NCBI RefSeq assembly: GCF_018139695.1
Contig: NZ_JAGSOG010000006.1
Coordinates: forward strand, 1 to 64,000
Source: Actinospica durhamensis
GTDB lineage: Bacteria > Actinomycetota > Actinomycetes > Streptomycetales > Catenulisporaceae
Reading direction: 5' to 3'
DNA length: 64,000 nt
In this document: piece after piece, positions 42,949 through 51,623 of the stretch
How positions within the stretch are numbered: the first letter of the stretch is position 1
How the letters are laid out: every line of letters starts with the position of its first letter
The notes under the pieces: model-generated
Seen by the model: only the letters and a program-made list of their open reading frames with translations
The model's database searches: none
What the model was told of the DNA's origin: nothing
Translations under genes and position numbers: made by a program

Positions 42949-44093
42949 AGATCACCAGGATCGAGACCTTCCTCGTCCCGCCGCGGTGGCTGTTCTGCCG
43001 CATCGAGACCGACGACGGGCTCGTCGGTTGGGGCGAGCCCGTGGTCGAGGGGCGCGCCGAGGTGGTGCGCGCCGCGGTGGAGGTGTTCGCCGAGTACCTG
43101 ATCGGGCAGGATCCGCTGCGGATCCAGGACCACTGGCAGGTGCTGACCAAGGCCGGCTTCTACCGGGACGGTCCGGTGCTCAGCAGCGCCGTCGCAGGGA
43201 TCGACCAGGCCCTGTGGGACATCGCGGGCAAGGCCTACGACGCGCCCGTGCACGCGCTGCTCGGCGGTCCGGTGCGCGACCTCATCCGGGTCTACGCCTG
43301 GGTCGGCGGGGACGAGCCGGACGAGCTCGCCGACGGGATCGCGGCGCAGGTCGAGGCCGGATTCACCGCGGTGAAGCTGAACGCCTGCGGACGGATGTCG
43401 CCGATCGCGAGCTCCGCCGAGGTCGACGCGGTGGTCGCCCGCGCGGCCGCCGCGCGCGAGTGCCTCGGTCCGGACCGGGACTTCGCGCTGGACTGCCACG
43501 GCCGGTTCACCCCGGCCACCGCGCGGCGCGTGCTGCCGGAGCTCGCCCCGTTCCGCCCGCTGTTCGTGGAGGAGCCGGTGCTGCCCGAACACCAGCACGC
43601 GCTGGCCTCGCTGGTCGAGGCGAGCCCGGTGCCGCTGGCGACCGGCGAGCGAATATACGGCAGAGCGGGCTTCCTGCCGGTACTCCAGGCCGGGACGGCC
43701 GTCGTGCAGCCCGATCTCTCGCACGCGGGCGGCATCAGCGAGGTCACCCGGATCGCCTCGCTCGCCGACACCTTCGGCGCGCTCTTCGCCCCGCACTGCC
43801 CGCTCGGACCGATCGCGCTGGCCGCCAGCCTGCAGGTCGGCTTCGCGACCCCCAACCTGCTGATCCAGGAGCAGAGCCTCGGCATCCACTACAACAAGGA
43901 CGCCGACCTGCTCTCCTACGTCGTCGATCCCGAGCCGTTCCGGTTCGTCGACGGACACGCCGTGCGCGGGCAGCAGCCGGGGCTGGGGGTGACCGTGGAC
44001 GAGGCCGCCGTGCGCGCCGCCGACCGCGACGCCGCGCACAAGTGGCGCAACCCCGTCTGGCGCCACCCCGACGGAACCCTGGCCGAGTGGTGA
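42945..44093 (+). CDS. dgoD: D-galactonate dehydratase
   Basis: 382 residues, colinear with E. coli DgoD from the first residues (MKITRIETFLVPPRWLF; YLIGQDPLRIQDHWQVL; LSHAGGISE; APHCPLGPIALAASLQ; end WRHPDGTLAEW). Metal ligands D183, E209 and E235 fall at the same numbering as in E. coli. H185 (LDCHGRF) and H284 (APHCPLG) are the catalytic histidines. It converts D-galactonate to 2-keto-3-deoxygalactonate. GTG 42945 overlaps the regulator stop. The function is among the most secure in the window. Confidence 0.95.
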   Translation: MKITRIETFLVPPRWLFCRIETDDGLVGWGEPVVEGRAEVVRAAVEVFAEYLIGQDPLRIQDHWQVLTKAGFYRDGPVLSSAVAGIDQALWDIAGKAYDAPVHALLGGPVRDLIRVYAWVGGDEPDELADGIAAQVEAGFTAVKLNACGRMSPIASSAEVDAVVARAAAARECLGPDRDFALDCHGRFTPATARRVLPELAPFRPLFVEEPVLPEHQHALASLVEASPVPLATGERIYGRAGFLPVLQAGTAVVQPDLSHAGGISEVTRIASLADTFGALFAPHCPLGPIALAASLQVGFATPNLLIQEQSLGIHYNKDADLLSYVVDPEPFRFVDGHAVRGQQPGLGVTVDEAAVRAADRDAAHKWRNPVWRHPDGTLAEW

Positions 44094-45040
44094 GCCTGAG
44101 CACGCGCCGGCCCCAGCCCGATGCCGATGCCGACGCCGATACCGATGCCGACGCCGATACCGATGTCGACGCCGATACCGAGGCCCAAGCCGTCGCGCTG
44201 ACCGTGCGGGTGGATGCCGGCCACGGCGGCCGGTGGACCTCGCTGCACGGCGGCGGACGGGAATGGCTCTGGCATCGCGACGAACCGCGGCGTGCGGGCG
44301 TGCGCGTCGGCGACGACTTCGCGGACGCCGGCGGGTTCGAGGAGTGCGTCCCGACCGTGCGCGGGACGCCGGACCACGGCGACGCCTGGAGCAGGGCCTG
44401 GACCCCCACCGGTGCGTCAGGGCTCGACCACGTCGTGCATTGCGCCGAGTTCGAGCTCAGCCGGCGCATCGAGGTGCGCGGGGGAGTCGTCGTCGCCGAC
44501 TACCGGCTCGTCGCCGAACCCGGATTCCGCTTCCTCTGGGCCGGGCACGCGCTGCTGGACCTGAGCAGCAACGCTCTGCTTCGGATCGAAGACGGCGTCA
44601 CGGCGCGCGTCTACCCTGAAGCGGCGCCGCACCTCGACCGGCCCTGGCCCGCCGGCGCCGGCTGGATCGAAGGGGACTGGCCCGCACCCGCCGGTGTCCG
44701 CCTGGACACCCTCGGCCCGGACGACGGCAGCGCCATCGGCGCCGTGATGTACCGGCCGGGCCGGGCCGGTGAGTCCGCGACCGCCGTCGTGCGCGACGGC
44801 ACCGACAGCCTGCGCATGTCCGTGCGGGCCGAGGGACAGCCGACGGGCATCGCGCTGTGGCGCAACCTCGCCGGATTCCCACCGGAAGGGCCGTACCGCA
44901 GCACCGGCGTCGAACCGATGCTGGGCCGGGTCTTCGACCTCGCCGACGCCGGCGACGGAGACTGCGCGCTCACCCCGGCGTCCGGAGAAGTCCGCTGGCG
45001 CCTGACCATCGCCGCCCACCGTCACGAAAACGGAGCCTGA
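44090..45040 (+). CDS. aldose 1-epimerase-like protein (galactose mutarotase) with Asp/Ala repeat leader
   Basis: 316 residues from GTG 44090 (GTGA overlap with dgoD). After a 12-residue basic start comes an unusual leader of about 20 residues of alternating Asp with Ala or Thr, then an aldose-epimerase-like beta-sandwich (GHGGRWTSLHGGGREWLW, GGFEECVPTVRG, DHVVHCAEFELSR, LWAGHALLDL). It probably interconverts galactose anomers or a related sugar so that the dehydrogenase is supplied. The catalytic His/Glu pair was not fixed precisely. No signal peptide; the acidic leader is not seen in typical relatives. Confidence 0.8.
   Translation: MSLSTRRPQPDADADADTDADADTDVDADTEAQAVALTVRVDAGHGGRWTSLHGGGREWLWHRDEPRRAGVRVGDDFADAGGFEECVPTVRGTPDHGDAWSRAWTPTGASGLDHVVHCAEFELSRRIEVRGGVVVADYRLVAEPGFRFLWAGHALLDLSSNALLRIEDGVTARVYPEAAPHLDRPWPAGAGWIEGDWPAPAGVRLDTLGPDDGSAIGAVMYRPGRAGESATAVVRDGTDSLRMSVRAEGQPTGIALWRNLAGFPPEGPYRSTGVEPMLGRVFDLADAGDGDCALTPASGEVRWRLTIAAHRHENGA
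44120..44179 (+). repeat. hexanucleotide coding repeat (GAy GCC/ACC) in the mutarotase leader
   Basis: Ten Asp codons alternate with Ala, Thr or Val codons over 60 bp. Since the unit is 6 bp, copy-number change would lengthen or shorten the acidic leader without breaking the frame. Confidence 0.85.
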
Positions 45041-45044
45041 GACC

Positions 45045-45671
45045 ATGGATCTACCCGCCCTGCTGCGCGAGCGGCGCCTGCTTGCCATCGTGCGCGGTGG
45101 ACACGCCGAGTCAGTCCTCGAAACCGTCCTCGTGCTCGCCCGCGAGGGCGTCGGCCTGATCGAGGTCTCCCTCACCTCGGACAAGGCGCTCGAGGTCATC
45201 TCCCGGGCCCGCGCCGAACTGGGTGCCGAGGCCGTCCTCGGCGCCGGCACGGTCGTCACCGCCCGGGACGCGCGCGAGGCCCAGGCCGCCGGCGCCGAGT
45301 TCATCGTGACCCCGGGCCTCGGCGACGGGGTGCGGCAGGCCCGCGACCTCGGCCTGCCCACGATCGCCGGCGCGCTCACCCCCACCGAGGTGATCGCGGC
45401 CCGCGCCGCCGGCGCCGACGCGGTCAAGCTCTTCCCCGCCTCGGCCATGGGCGGTCCGGAGTATCTGCGCGCCCTGCGCGCCCCGTTCCCCGAGGTGCCC
45501 TTCGTCCCGGTCGGCGGCGTGGACGCCCCGGCCGCTCGACGCTACCTCGAACTCGGCGCGTTGGCCGTCGGCGTCGGCAGTCCGCTGATCGGCGACGCCG
45601 CGGACGGCGGCGACCCGGGCACGCTGCGCGCGCGCATCCGCGCCTTCCTCGCGGCCGCCGAGATCGCCTGA
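45045..45671 (+). CDS. KDPG/KDPGal aldolase (2-dehydro-3-deoxy-6-phosphogalactonate aldolase)
   Basis: 208 residues, the usual length of the eda/dgoA class I aldolases. Visible are R17 (AIVRGG), E40 in LIEVSLTS, the GAGTVVT motif, VTPGL and the Schiff-base K128 in AVKLFPAS, followed by PVGGVD and GVGSPLI. It cleaves 2-keto-3-deoxy-6-phosphogalactonate to pyruvate and glyceraldehyde 3-phosphate, the last step of the pathway. Its TGA shares one base with the ATG of the next gene. Galactonate versus gluconate preference is inferred from the neighbours. Confidence 0.92.
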   Translation: MDLPALLRERRLLAIVRGGHAESVLETVLVLAREGVGLIEVSLTSDKALEVISRARAELGAEAVLGAGTVVTARDAREAQAAGAEFIVTPGLGDGVRQARDLGLPTIAGALTPTEVIAARAAGADAVKLFPASAMGGPEYLRALRAPFPEVPFVPVGGVDAPAARRYLELGALAVGVGSPLIGDAADGGDPGTLRARIRAFLAAAEIA

Positions 45672-46577
45672 TGGCGCAGGGGCCTGCTTCGCCGTGGACC
45701 GAGCGGCTCGAGCTGAGCGAGGGTGCTCGCTGGGTCGGGGCGTCTCGTGCTGGTCGACCTGCTGCGCGGACGCCTGCTCGCGCCCGACCCGGCCGGGACC
45801 GGGACGGCCGTGCTCGCCGAACTCGACGAGCCGCTCGGCGCGGTGGCCCCGATCCACGCGAGGCCGAACGCGTGGATCGCGGCCGTGGGCACGGGTGTGT
45901 GCATGCTGACAGGCGTGGGCACGGACCGGGTCGACCTCGACTGGATCGTGCGCACCGCGCCCGGTCCGGCCGCGATCCCCTCGGCGGCGCTGCGCGTCAA
46001 CGACGCGACGGCCGATGCCGCGGGCCGGTTCTGGTTCGGCACCATGGCCTATGACGCGACCGCGGACGCCGGCTCGCTCTATCGCGTCGACCGCGACGGC
46101 ACCGTCACTCGGGTCCTCGACCGGATCTCGATCCCGAACGGCCCGGCCTTCACCGAGGACGGCGCGACGATGTACCTCGCCGACACCGGGCGCGGCCTCG
46201 TTCACCGTTATCGCGTCGACGCGTCGACCGGCGGCCTGAGTGAGCGTGAGCTCTTCGCCGACTTCGCCGACCTGCCGGGCGGACCCGACGGGATGACCGT
46301 GGATCGCGAGGGCGGGGTGTGGGTGGCGTGTTGGGGCAGTGGGACGGTGCGTCGGTATCTGCCCGACGGCAGGCCCGACCGCGTCGTGGAACTGCCGGCC
46401 GAGCAGCCGGCGAGCGTGTGCCTCGGCGGTCCGGACGGGCGGCTGCTGTACGTCACGACGGCGCGCTACGGACTGAACGCGCCCGCAGAGCACGACGGCG
46501 CGGTCTTCACCGTGCCCGTCGACGTGCCCGGTTTCCCGGCCGCGGCCTTCCGCAGTGAGAGTGGGGTGCCACGATGA
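45671..46577 (+). pseudogene. SMP-30/gluconolactonase family (galactonolactonase), frameshifted near the N-terminus
   Basis: From ATG 45671 the protein begins PASPWTERLELSEGARWV, a normal SMP-30 start with the metal-ligand Glu in SEGARW. At GGGG 45737-45740 the frame changes, and the family sequence continues one base later (GRLVLVDLLRGRLLAPD ... LRVNDATADAAGRFWFG ... SIPNGPAF ... PDGMTVDREG). Removing one G gives one open frame of about 301 codons. Read as is, translation from 45671 runs out of family sequence. An internal GTG at 45723 would give 284 residues but lose the Glu ligand, so it would be inactive. The enzyme would open galactonolactone to galactonate. Sequencing error or recent mutation are both possible. 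Its stop overlaps the kinase ATG by 4 bp. Confidence 0.82.
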
Positions 46578-47611
46578 CCGCGCCGGAGCAGGATCTCACC
46601 TGGCGGCCCCCCGCACGCGACGGGAGACACACCGTCGCCTGCGTCGGCGAAACAATGGTCTCCTTCTTCCCGCCGGACGAGGCCGCCCTGGACACCGCCG
46701 ACACCCTCGCGCTCGACACTGCGGGCGCCGAGTCCAACGTGGCGATGTACCTCGCCGACCACGGCATCGACGCGCGCTGGGTGTCAAGGCTCGGTGACGA
46801 CGCATTCGGCCGCCGGGTGCTGCGGCGGGTGAGCGAAGGCGGGGTCGACGTCTCGGCCGTGCGGACGGATTCGAGGCGGCCCACCGGGCTGCTGTTCAAG
46901 AGCCCGAAGGACCCGGCGAGGAACGGCGGCACGCGGGTCTCCTATTACCGGAAGGGTTCCGCGGCCTCGGCGATGGGACCGTACGTGCTCGACGAAGCCG
47001 CGCTGCGCACCGCGAGCCTGTGGCACTTCACCGGAATCACCCCCGCGCTCTCGCCGACCTGCCGGCGCCTGGTGGAAGCCGCGCTCGGTGGCGAGCGTCC
47101 GACCGTCAGCTTCGACGTGAACTACCGGCCGGCCGTGTGGCAGGAGAGCGCGGCGCCGCTGCTGCGCGCGCTGGCCCAGTCCGCCGACATCGTGTTCGTC
47201 GGACTCGACGAGGCGCAGGAACTGTGGGGAAGCGCCCTGCGCGAGCCCGGCGACGTACGAAGCCTGCTCCCCTCCCCGAGGATCCTGGTCGTCAAGGACG
47301 GCGCGCGATCGGCCACGGCGTTCTTCGGCGACGCGCAGGCCCGCGTACCCGCGCTCGCCGTCGACGTCGTCGAACCGGTCGGCGCGGGCGACGCGTTCGC
47401 GGCGGGCTTCCTGACCGGCATCCTGCGCGGAGAGCCGGTGCACCGCTGCCTGCGGCTCGGACACATCACCGCCGCCAGCGCCCTGTCCGTACCCGGCGAC
47501 CACGGCCCGCTCCCGGCCGCCGGGGAGATCGAGGACCTGCTCAAAGCCTCCGAGCAGGACTGGTGCTCCACCCGCTGGGCCGCAGGGAGCCGGGCGGGGT
47601 GCGCGGCGTGA
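46574..47611 (+). CDS. PfkB-family 2-keto-3-deoxygluconate/galactonate kinase
   Basis: 345 residues from ATG 46574. PfkB motifs are complete: VACVGETMVSFFPP, AGAESNVAMYLADHGI, VSRLGDDAFGRRV, FDVNYRPAVW, ILVVKDGARSATAFF and the C-terminal PVGAGDAFAAGFLTG with catalytic D273. It phosphorylates the keto-deoxy sugar acid made by DgoD, using ATP, to feed the KDPGal aldolase. E. coli DgoK belongs to another fold, so this is a non-orthologous version of that step. Last gene of the island-B operon. Confidence 0.92.
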   Translation: MTAPEQDLTWRPPARDGRHTVACVGETMVSFFPPDEAALDTADTLALDTAGAESNVAMYLADHGIDARWVSRLGDDAFGRRVLRRVSEGGVDVSAVRTDSRRPTGLLFKSPKDPARNGGTRVSYYRKGSAASAMGPYVLDEAALRTASLWHFTGITPALSPTCRRLVEAALGGERPTVSFDVNYRPAVWQESAAPLLRALAQSADIVFVGLDEAQELWGSALREPGDVRSLLPSPRILVVKDGARSATAFFGDAQARVPALAVDVVEPVGAGDAFAAGFLTGILRGEPVHRCLRLGHITAASALSVPGDHGPLPAAGEIEDLLKASEQDWCSTRWAAGSRAGCAA

Positions 47612-47813
47612 CGGCCCCCGTCCGCGGCGTCATCTGACGATGCGGATTTCGCATTTCGCGCAGCTGCCAGATGCGGGGGAGCAGGGGTGACATGTGCCAG
47701 CGACCTGGGGTCTCACGCTCTCACGTTCCCGACCGGCAGGCCGGGAACGAGGTGACTAGAGTGGTGAGCGGGGGCGATCACCGTGTGCATCCGAGAGGGA
47801 AGGGATGATCCCC

Positions 47814-48209
47814 ATGGCAGAGCACCCGCACGCAGCGCTGGTCCGCAAGGGTTACGAGGCCTTCTCGCGCGGAGACGTGGCGGCGCTGTCCGCGCTCATG
47901 ACCAGCGACTGCACCCATCATGTGCCCGGCAGCCACAGCCTCTCCGGCGACTACAAGGGCCTGGACGCGGTCATCGAGTACTACGGGCAGCTCGCCGCCG
48001 AGACCGACGGGACGTTGCGCGTCGAACTCCAGAACCTGTTCACCGACGGCCGCGGGCACGTCATGTCCGTCCACCACGTCACCGGTCGGCGGCGCGGACG
48101 CGAACTGGACGCGATGGGCGGCATCGTCTTCCGCGTCGTCGGCCCCAAGATCACCGACCTCGACGAGTGCGTCGAGGACCAGGATGCCGACGACGCCTTC
48201 TGGAGCTGA
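47814..48209 (+). CDS. SnoaL-like (NTF2-fold) protein
   Basis: 131 residues from ATG 47814 (GGAAGGG about 9 nt upstream; an in-frame ATG at 47805 abuts the ribosome site). Typical SnoaL opening HPHAALVRKGYEAFSRGDVA and the fold's conserved phrases DCTHHVPGSHSLSGDYKGLD and HHVTGRRRGRELDAMGGIVF. It is a cone-shaped alpha+beta barrel that may bind or isomerise a small hydrophobic ligand. It stands alone after island B and no partner is evident. Confidence 0.83.
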   Translation: MAEHPHAALVRKGYEAFSRGDVAALSALMTSDCTHHVPGSHSLSGDYKGLDAVIEYYGQLAAETDGTLRVELQNLFTDGRGHVMSVHHVTGRRRGRELDAMGGIVFRVVGPKITDLDECVEDQDADDAFWS

Positions 48210-48227
48210 GCGGGTCCGGGTGCGCGC

Positions 48228-48956
48228 TCAGGCGTTCGGCGCCGAGCAGCGCCGGGGGAGGGTGACCACGCCGGGCTTGTGCTCGAACGTGCGCATCTGG
48301 AGCCACTCGTCCAGTTGGGGATCGAAGAGGTTCTGGATGCCGAACTGCAGGACCTGCCGGAACGTGCCCCGGTTGTCCTGGTCCACGTAGACGTCCCCGA
48401 GCGCGAGCGGGAACCGCAGGAACTTCCCGGGCGGCAGCTGCGGCACGACGACGCCGACGCGCCAATGGTCGACGCGGCGTTCGGGGTTCGTCTGCAGGAT
48501 CTCGGGGCCGACGAAGCGCGCACTGCGCAGTGCCCTGTTCAGCAGGTCGAGGTCGAAGCCCGGGATGCGGTCGCAGGGATGCGAGGTCAGGCCGGGCCAC
48601 TTGTACGTCAGGGTGTAGAACGAGCCGTGGAAGATCAGGTTGGTGAACCAGATCGGGTACTGCGGGCCCCCGGCGGTCATCTGGCTCTCGCCGTTCCGGC
48701 CCTCCCAGGTGAACGGCACCGTGATGCGCAGGTCACGGACGATCCAGGTGCCCTTGCCGCGGAAGTCGCGCGGCAGGCGCGGCGGGAGCGGCGTGGACGG
48801 GCCGGAGCCCACCCCCGCCGTCGCGGTGTTCGCCGTCGTCTGCGTTCCCGTGTTCCGCGCCGCCGCTTGGGCCGGCGGCAGCACGGCGGAGACGAGGGCG
48901 ACCGCGCCGACGACGGACGTCGTCACCGCCGCCCGATAGCTGAACGTCCAGGCCAT
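48228..48956 (-). CDS. secreted protein of unknown function
   Basis: 242 residues. A signal peptide covers about 1-32 (YRAAVTTSVVGAVALVSAVL, cleavage near AQAAA), followed by a Thr/Ala/Gly-rich linker. The mature part has aromatic beta-strand character (IWFTNLIFHGSFYTLTYKWP, FRFPLALGDVYVDQDNRGTF) and two cysteines (SHPCDRIPG and RRCSAPNA). I do not recognise the family. It ends 18 bp from the SnoaL-like gene stop (convergent). The 248-bp region upstream (48957-49204) shows no further gene and holds its promoter. Confidence 0.78.
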   Translation of the reverse strand: MAWTFSYRAAVTTSVVGAVALVSAVLPPAQAAARNTGTQTTANTATAGVGSGPSTPLPPRLPRDFRGKGTWIVRDLRITVPFTWEGRNGESQMTAGGPQYPIWFTNLIFHGSFYTLTYKWPGLTSHPCDRIPGFDLDLLNRALRSARFVGPEILQTNPERRVDHWRVGVVVPQLPPGKFLRFPLALGDVYVDQDNRGTFRQVLQFGIQNLFDPQLDEWLQMRTFEHKPGVVTLPRRCSAPNA

Positions 48957-49204
48957 GATCTTCCTCGACTGTCATGTCGGCGCCTCGCGGCGTGCTGAAG
49001 ATGGGCTAATCAGGACATTCGATATCAGACTTCCCATGCGGGCGCGACGTGGCGTGCCGTGCGGTGCGGTTCGGCCGTCTCCTTTTCCCCTGTACGGCGT
49101 ATCAGGCGCCGCGCGACGTCGCGTTACCCCGCCGCGCGGCCGGATCCGGGCCGGCCGAGAACGGCGGCCCGGATCTGCGGACTTTGATCTACCGGCTGCC
49201 TGAT

Positions 49205-51001
49205 CTACTGAATCGTGATGTCGGTCGGCCCGGCGAGCACGCTGTAGCCGTCGTCGTAGAGGTACCAGAGCGCGTATGTTCCGGCGGCGGGCAGGGAGCT
49301 CGCCGGGAAGGTGGCCGTGCCGCCGGTGCCCGCGGCCCACTCCCACGCGCTCGAGCTCTGCGAACCCGGAGTCACGCCGAGCGGGTAGAGGCCGATCCAG
49401 TTCTCGGAGTTCGCGTTGCCCGCCGTGGTCTGGTACGCGACCGTCAGGGCCTGCCCGGCCGCGACCGTCGTGCTGCCCGGGGTGATCGTGCTCGGCGCCG
49501 GCGCGGAACCGGTGCCGGTGAACGCGTCGTTGAGCGGGGTCGCGTACTCGTCGTTCGCGGTGATCGGCGCGATGCCGAGGGCCTGCTCGATGGTGCGTCC
49601 GGTGCTGTAGTGGTCGTACCGGGAGTTGCTGACCGTGCCGGCCGGGACCGTGCCCTGCGAGCCGAGGACGATCGTGGCGACGTGGTTGTCCGGCTCGCTC
49701 TCGTCCTCGTCCCACGTGATGACCAGCAGCGACTTCTGCGTGGTCCAGGCCGGCGAGGCGAGGATGGGCGCGACGGTCTGCTTGAGCCAGCCGTCCTGGA
49801 CCTGCAGGCTGGTGGCCGAGCCGTTGCCGGAGGACTCGCCGTCGTAGTAGTCGTCGGCCGCGATCCACGCGAAGTTCGGCGTGCTCGACGCGCTGGCCAG
49901 GTCGGTGGTGAGCTGGCTGGTGTCGAACAGGTGCGCCTGGCAGTAGGCGGAGTTCCCGGAGACGTCGGTGAAGTTGATGAACGGGGCGTCATCGGGCTCG
50001 TAGTACGAGTCGTACTTCGTGGTGGTGTTGCACGGTGTGCCCATGCCCTGCTCGTACGCCTTCCAGGTCTCGCCCTTGGCCACGAGCTCGTCCCCGATGT
50101 TCTTGTTCGGGTCCTTGATGTTCGGCCAGTACGTGGCGCCGGTCGCATAGGTGTCGCCACCCGCGATCGCCATGTAGTTCTCGTCGCTGGGGTGGTAGAC
50201 GGCGTGGTAGTTCGCCATCGTCGCGCCCTCGGACATCAGAGTGTGGAGGTACGGCGTGTCCGTCGGGTTGTTCACGACCTCGTTGTAGTCGGTGTTCTCC
50301 ATCATGATCGTGAACACGTGGCTGTAGCCGGGGACCGAGGACGCGGGCGGAGCGAGCGTGGGCGCGGCGAGCGGGGTGTTGAGCGTCAGCGACAGGTGCT
50401 CGGCGTATCCGCCTTCGCTGGAGCTGTCGACGAACGCCAGCTGTACCAGGATCGAGCGCGTGCCCGTCGGGACCGCGCCGGTGGCCGAGCGGGCGAGGAA
50501 CTCCGTCGCACCACCGCGCTGGGACTCGGTGACGGTGGGCAGCGACGCGGCGGTGCCCAACTGTGCGCCGGTGGTGCCGAGGAACTCGGCGGTCACCTCG
50601 GTGTAGCCGGAGTAGGTGGTCCAGCCGCCGAGCCAGCCCGAGAGGTTGAAGGTGACGCCCCCGGCGTCGATCGCGGCGGCCGCCGACGCGACGTCGACCG
50701 TCTGCTCGATGGAGCCGTCACCCTGGTTCCCCGGCGCGAAGAAGGCCGGATCGGCGCTCGCGCCGGAGGGGTAGCCGAAGCTGCCCGCCGAGGAGCAGAC
50801 GACGTCGGGGCTGCCGGACTCGACCTGCCAGCCGGGCATCGTGGTGGCGGCGGTCCAGTCGGTGGTGCAGTAGCCGGCGTTGGCGTCGCCGTCGACGATG
50901 AGGTTGGCGCTTGTGGTCGCCGCGAAGGCGGTGGGAGCGCACACAAGAGCCGCGCACAACAGCGCGAATGTGGCGACGATCGCAGACCAGGAGCGATTCA
51001 C
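49205..51001 (-). CDS. secreted phosphoesterase (acid phosphatase/phospholipase C superfamily) with accessory beta domains
   Basis: 598 residues from GTG 51001 (GAGGGG 10 nt upstream). The signal peptide is WSAIVATFALLCAALVCAPTAFA. An N-terminal carbohydrate-binding-like domain covers about 28-180 (LIVDGDANAGYCTTDW). The phosphoesterase domain about 205-470 has the family pattern VFTIMMENTDYNEV, YLHTLMSEGATMANYHAVYH, PSDENYMAIAGG, LLVITWDEDESEPDNH and RYDHYSTGRTIEQALG. A C-terminal beta domain covers about 500-598 (WIGLYPLGVTPGS ... YALWYLYDDGYSVLAG). It hydrolyses phosphoesters outside the cell, possibly phospholipids or sugar phosphates, useful when phosphate is scarce. Confidence 0.88.
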   Translation of the reverse strand: MNRSWSAIVATFALLCAALVCAPTAFAATTSANLIVDGDANAGYCTTDWTAATTMPGWQVESGSPDVVCSSAGSFGYPSGASADPAFFAPGNQGDGSIEQTVDVASAAAAIDAGGVTFNLSGWLGGWTTYSGYTEVTAEFLGTTGAQLGTAASLPTVTESQRGGATEFLARSATGAVPTGTRSILVQLAFVDSSSEGGYAEHLSLTLNTPLAAPTLAPPASSVPGYSHVFTIMMENTDYNEVVNNPTDTPYLHTLMSEGATMANYHAVYHPSDENYMAIAGGDTYATGATYWPNIKDPNKNIGDELVAKGETWKAYEQGMGTPCNTTTKYDSYYEPDDAPFINFTDVSGNSAYCQAHLFDTSQLTTDLASASSTPNFAWIAADDYYDGESSGNGSATSLQVQDGWLKQTVAPILASPAWTTQKSLLVITWDEDESEPDNHVATIVLGSQGTVPAGTVSNSRYDHYSTGRTIEQALGIAPITANDEYATPLNDAFTGTGSAPAPSTITPGSTTVAAGQALTVAYQTTAGNANSENWIGLYPLGVTPGSQSSSAWEWAAGTGGTATFPASSLPAAGTYALWYLYDDGYSVLAGPTDITIQ

Positions 51002-51113
51002 GGGAGTGGGTCCCCTCGCAGAGCCAGAAGTTGTCCAGACAACCATGGCCCAGCGGGGTGGCCGTGCGGCGAACTGCGCGCTACCGGAGCCGGACGGCAG
51101 AGTCAATGCTCTG

Positions 51114-51380
51114 TCAGCGCTTCGCCTTGCCGTGTTGGAAATGTACGAACACGCGACCGAAGTTGTCCGAGTCCTTCTCCACCCGGTGGTAGAGCGCCTT
51201 GACGTCCTTGCGGTCGAGGTAGCGCAGTACGCGCTTCTTCAGCTGGCCAGAGCCCTTGCCGGGGATGATCTCCACCAGGGGGGCCTTCTTGGCGATGGCC
51301 TCGGCGATGATCGCGTCCAGGGCCCGGTCGATCTCGGAGCCCTTGTTGTAGATCTCGTGCAAGTCGAGCTTGAGCTTCAA
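51114..51380 (-). CDS. small stand-alone Smr-domain protein
   Basis: 88 residues, essentially one Smr domain: the LDLHEI motif (D6-L7-H8), then IIPGKGSGQLKKRVLRYL (GKGSG at 41-45) and GRVFVHF. Smr domains are nucleic-acid binding or nicking modules, usually fused to MutS2; here the domain stands alone. The cytoplasmic protein is basic at its C-terminus (QHGKAKR). Its upstream region contains a large tandem repeat at 51470-51566. It is on the same strand as the phosphoesterase but probably independent of it. Confidence 0.88.
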   Translation of the reverse strand: MKLKLDLHEIYNKGSEIDRALDAIIAEAIAKKAPLVEIIPGKGSGQLKKRVLRYLDRKDVKALYHRVEKDSDNFGRVFVHFQHGKAKR

Positions 51381-51469
51381 CGTCCGGCCTCGTCTCGATC
51401 GGTGGACCGCGTCAGCGTTGCCCGGCGCGCACCTGCTGCGTCCAAGCTACTCCCGGACACGCCCGGCCA

Positions 51470-51566
51470 CGAGCCCGCACGAGCCCGCGTTGCCCGCATG
51501 AGCCCGCATGAGCCCGCACGAGCCCCGCACGAGCCCCGCACGAGCCCCGCACGAGCCCCGCACGAG
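51470..51566. repeat. tandem repeat of 10-bp and then 11-bp units (GAGCCCGCAC to GAGCCCCGCAC)
   Basis: The array starts as 10-bp units (GAGCCCGCAC or variants) to about 51519 and continues as four perfect 11-bp units GAGCCCCGCAC from 51520 to 51563. The extra C gives the period change. It lies between the Smr gene and the transporter gene, in the region that must contain the Smr promoter. Confidence 0.85.
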
Positions 51567-51623
51567 CGGCGCGCGTGGTGGCGACGGCTCCGCGGCCGTC
51601 GCCACCACGCGCGCTGCGGCGGC

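Noticed and set aside
49049..51202. 717-codon plus-strand frame over the phosphoesterase
   Set aside because: Antisense shadow; the minus strand contains phosphoesterase motifs and a signal peptide.
51470..51566. Possible CRISPR array
   Set aside because: Units are contiguous 10-11 bp direct repeats without spacers and without cas genes nearby.
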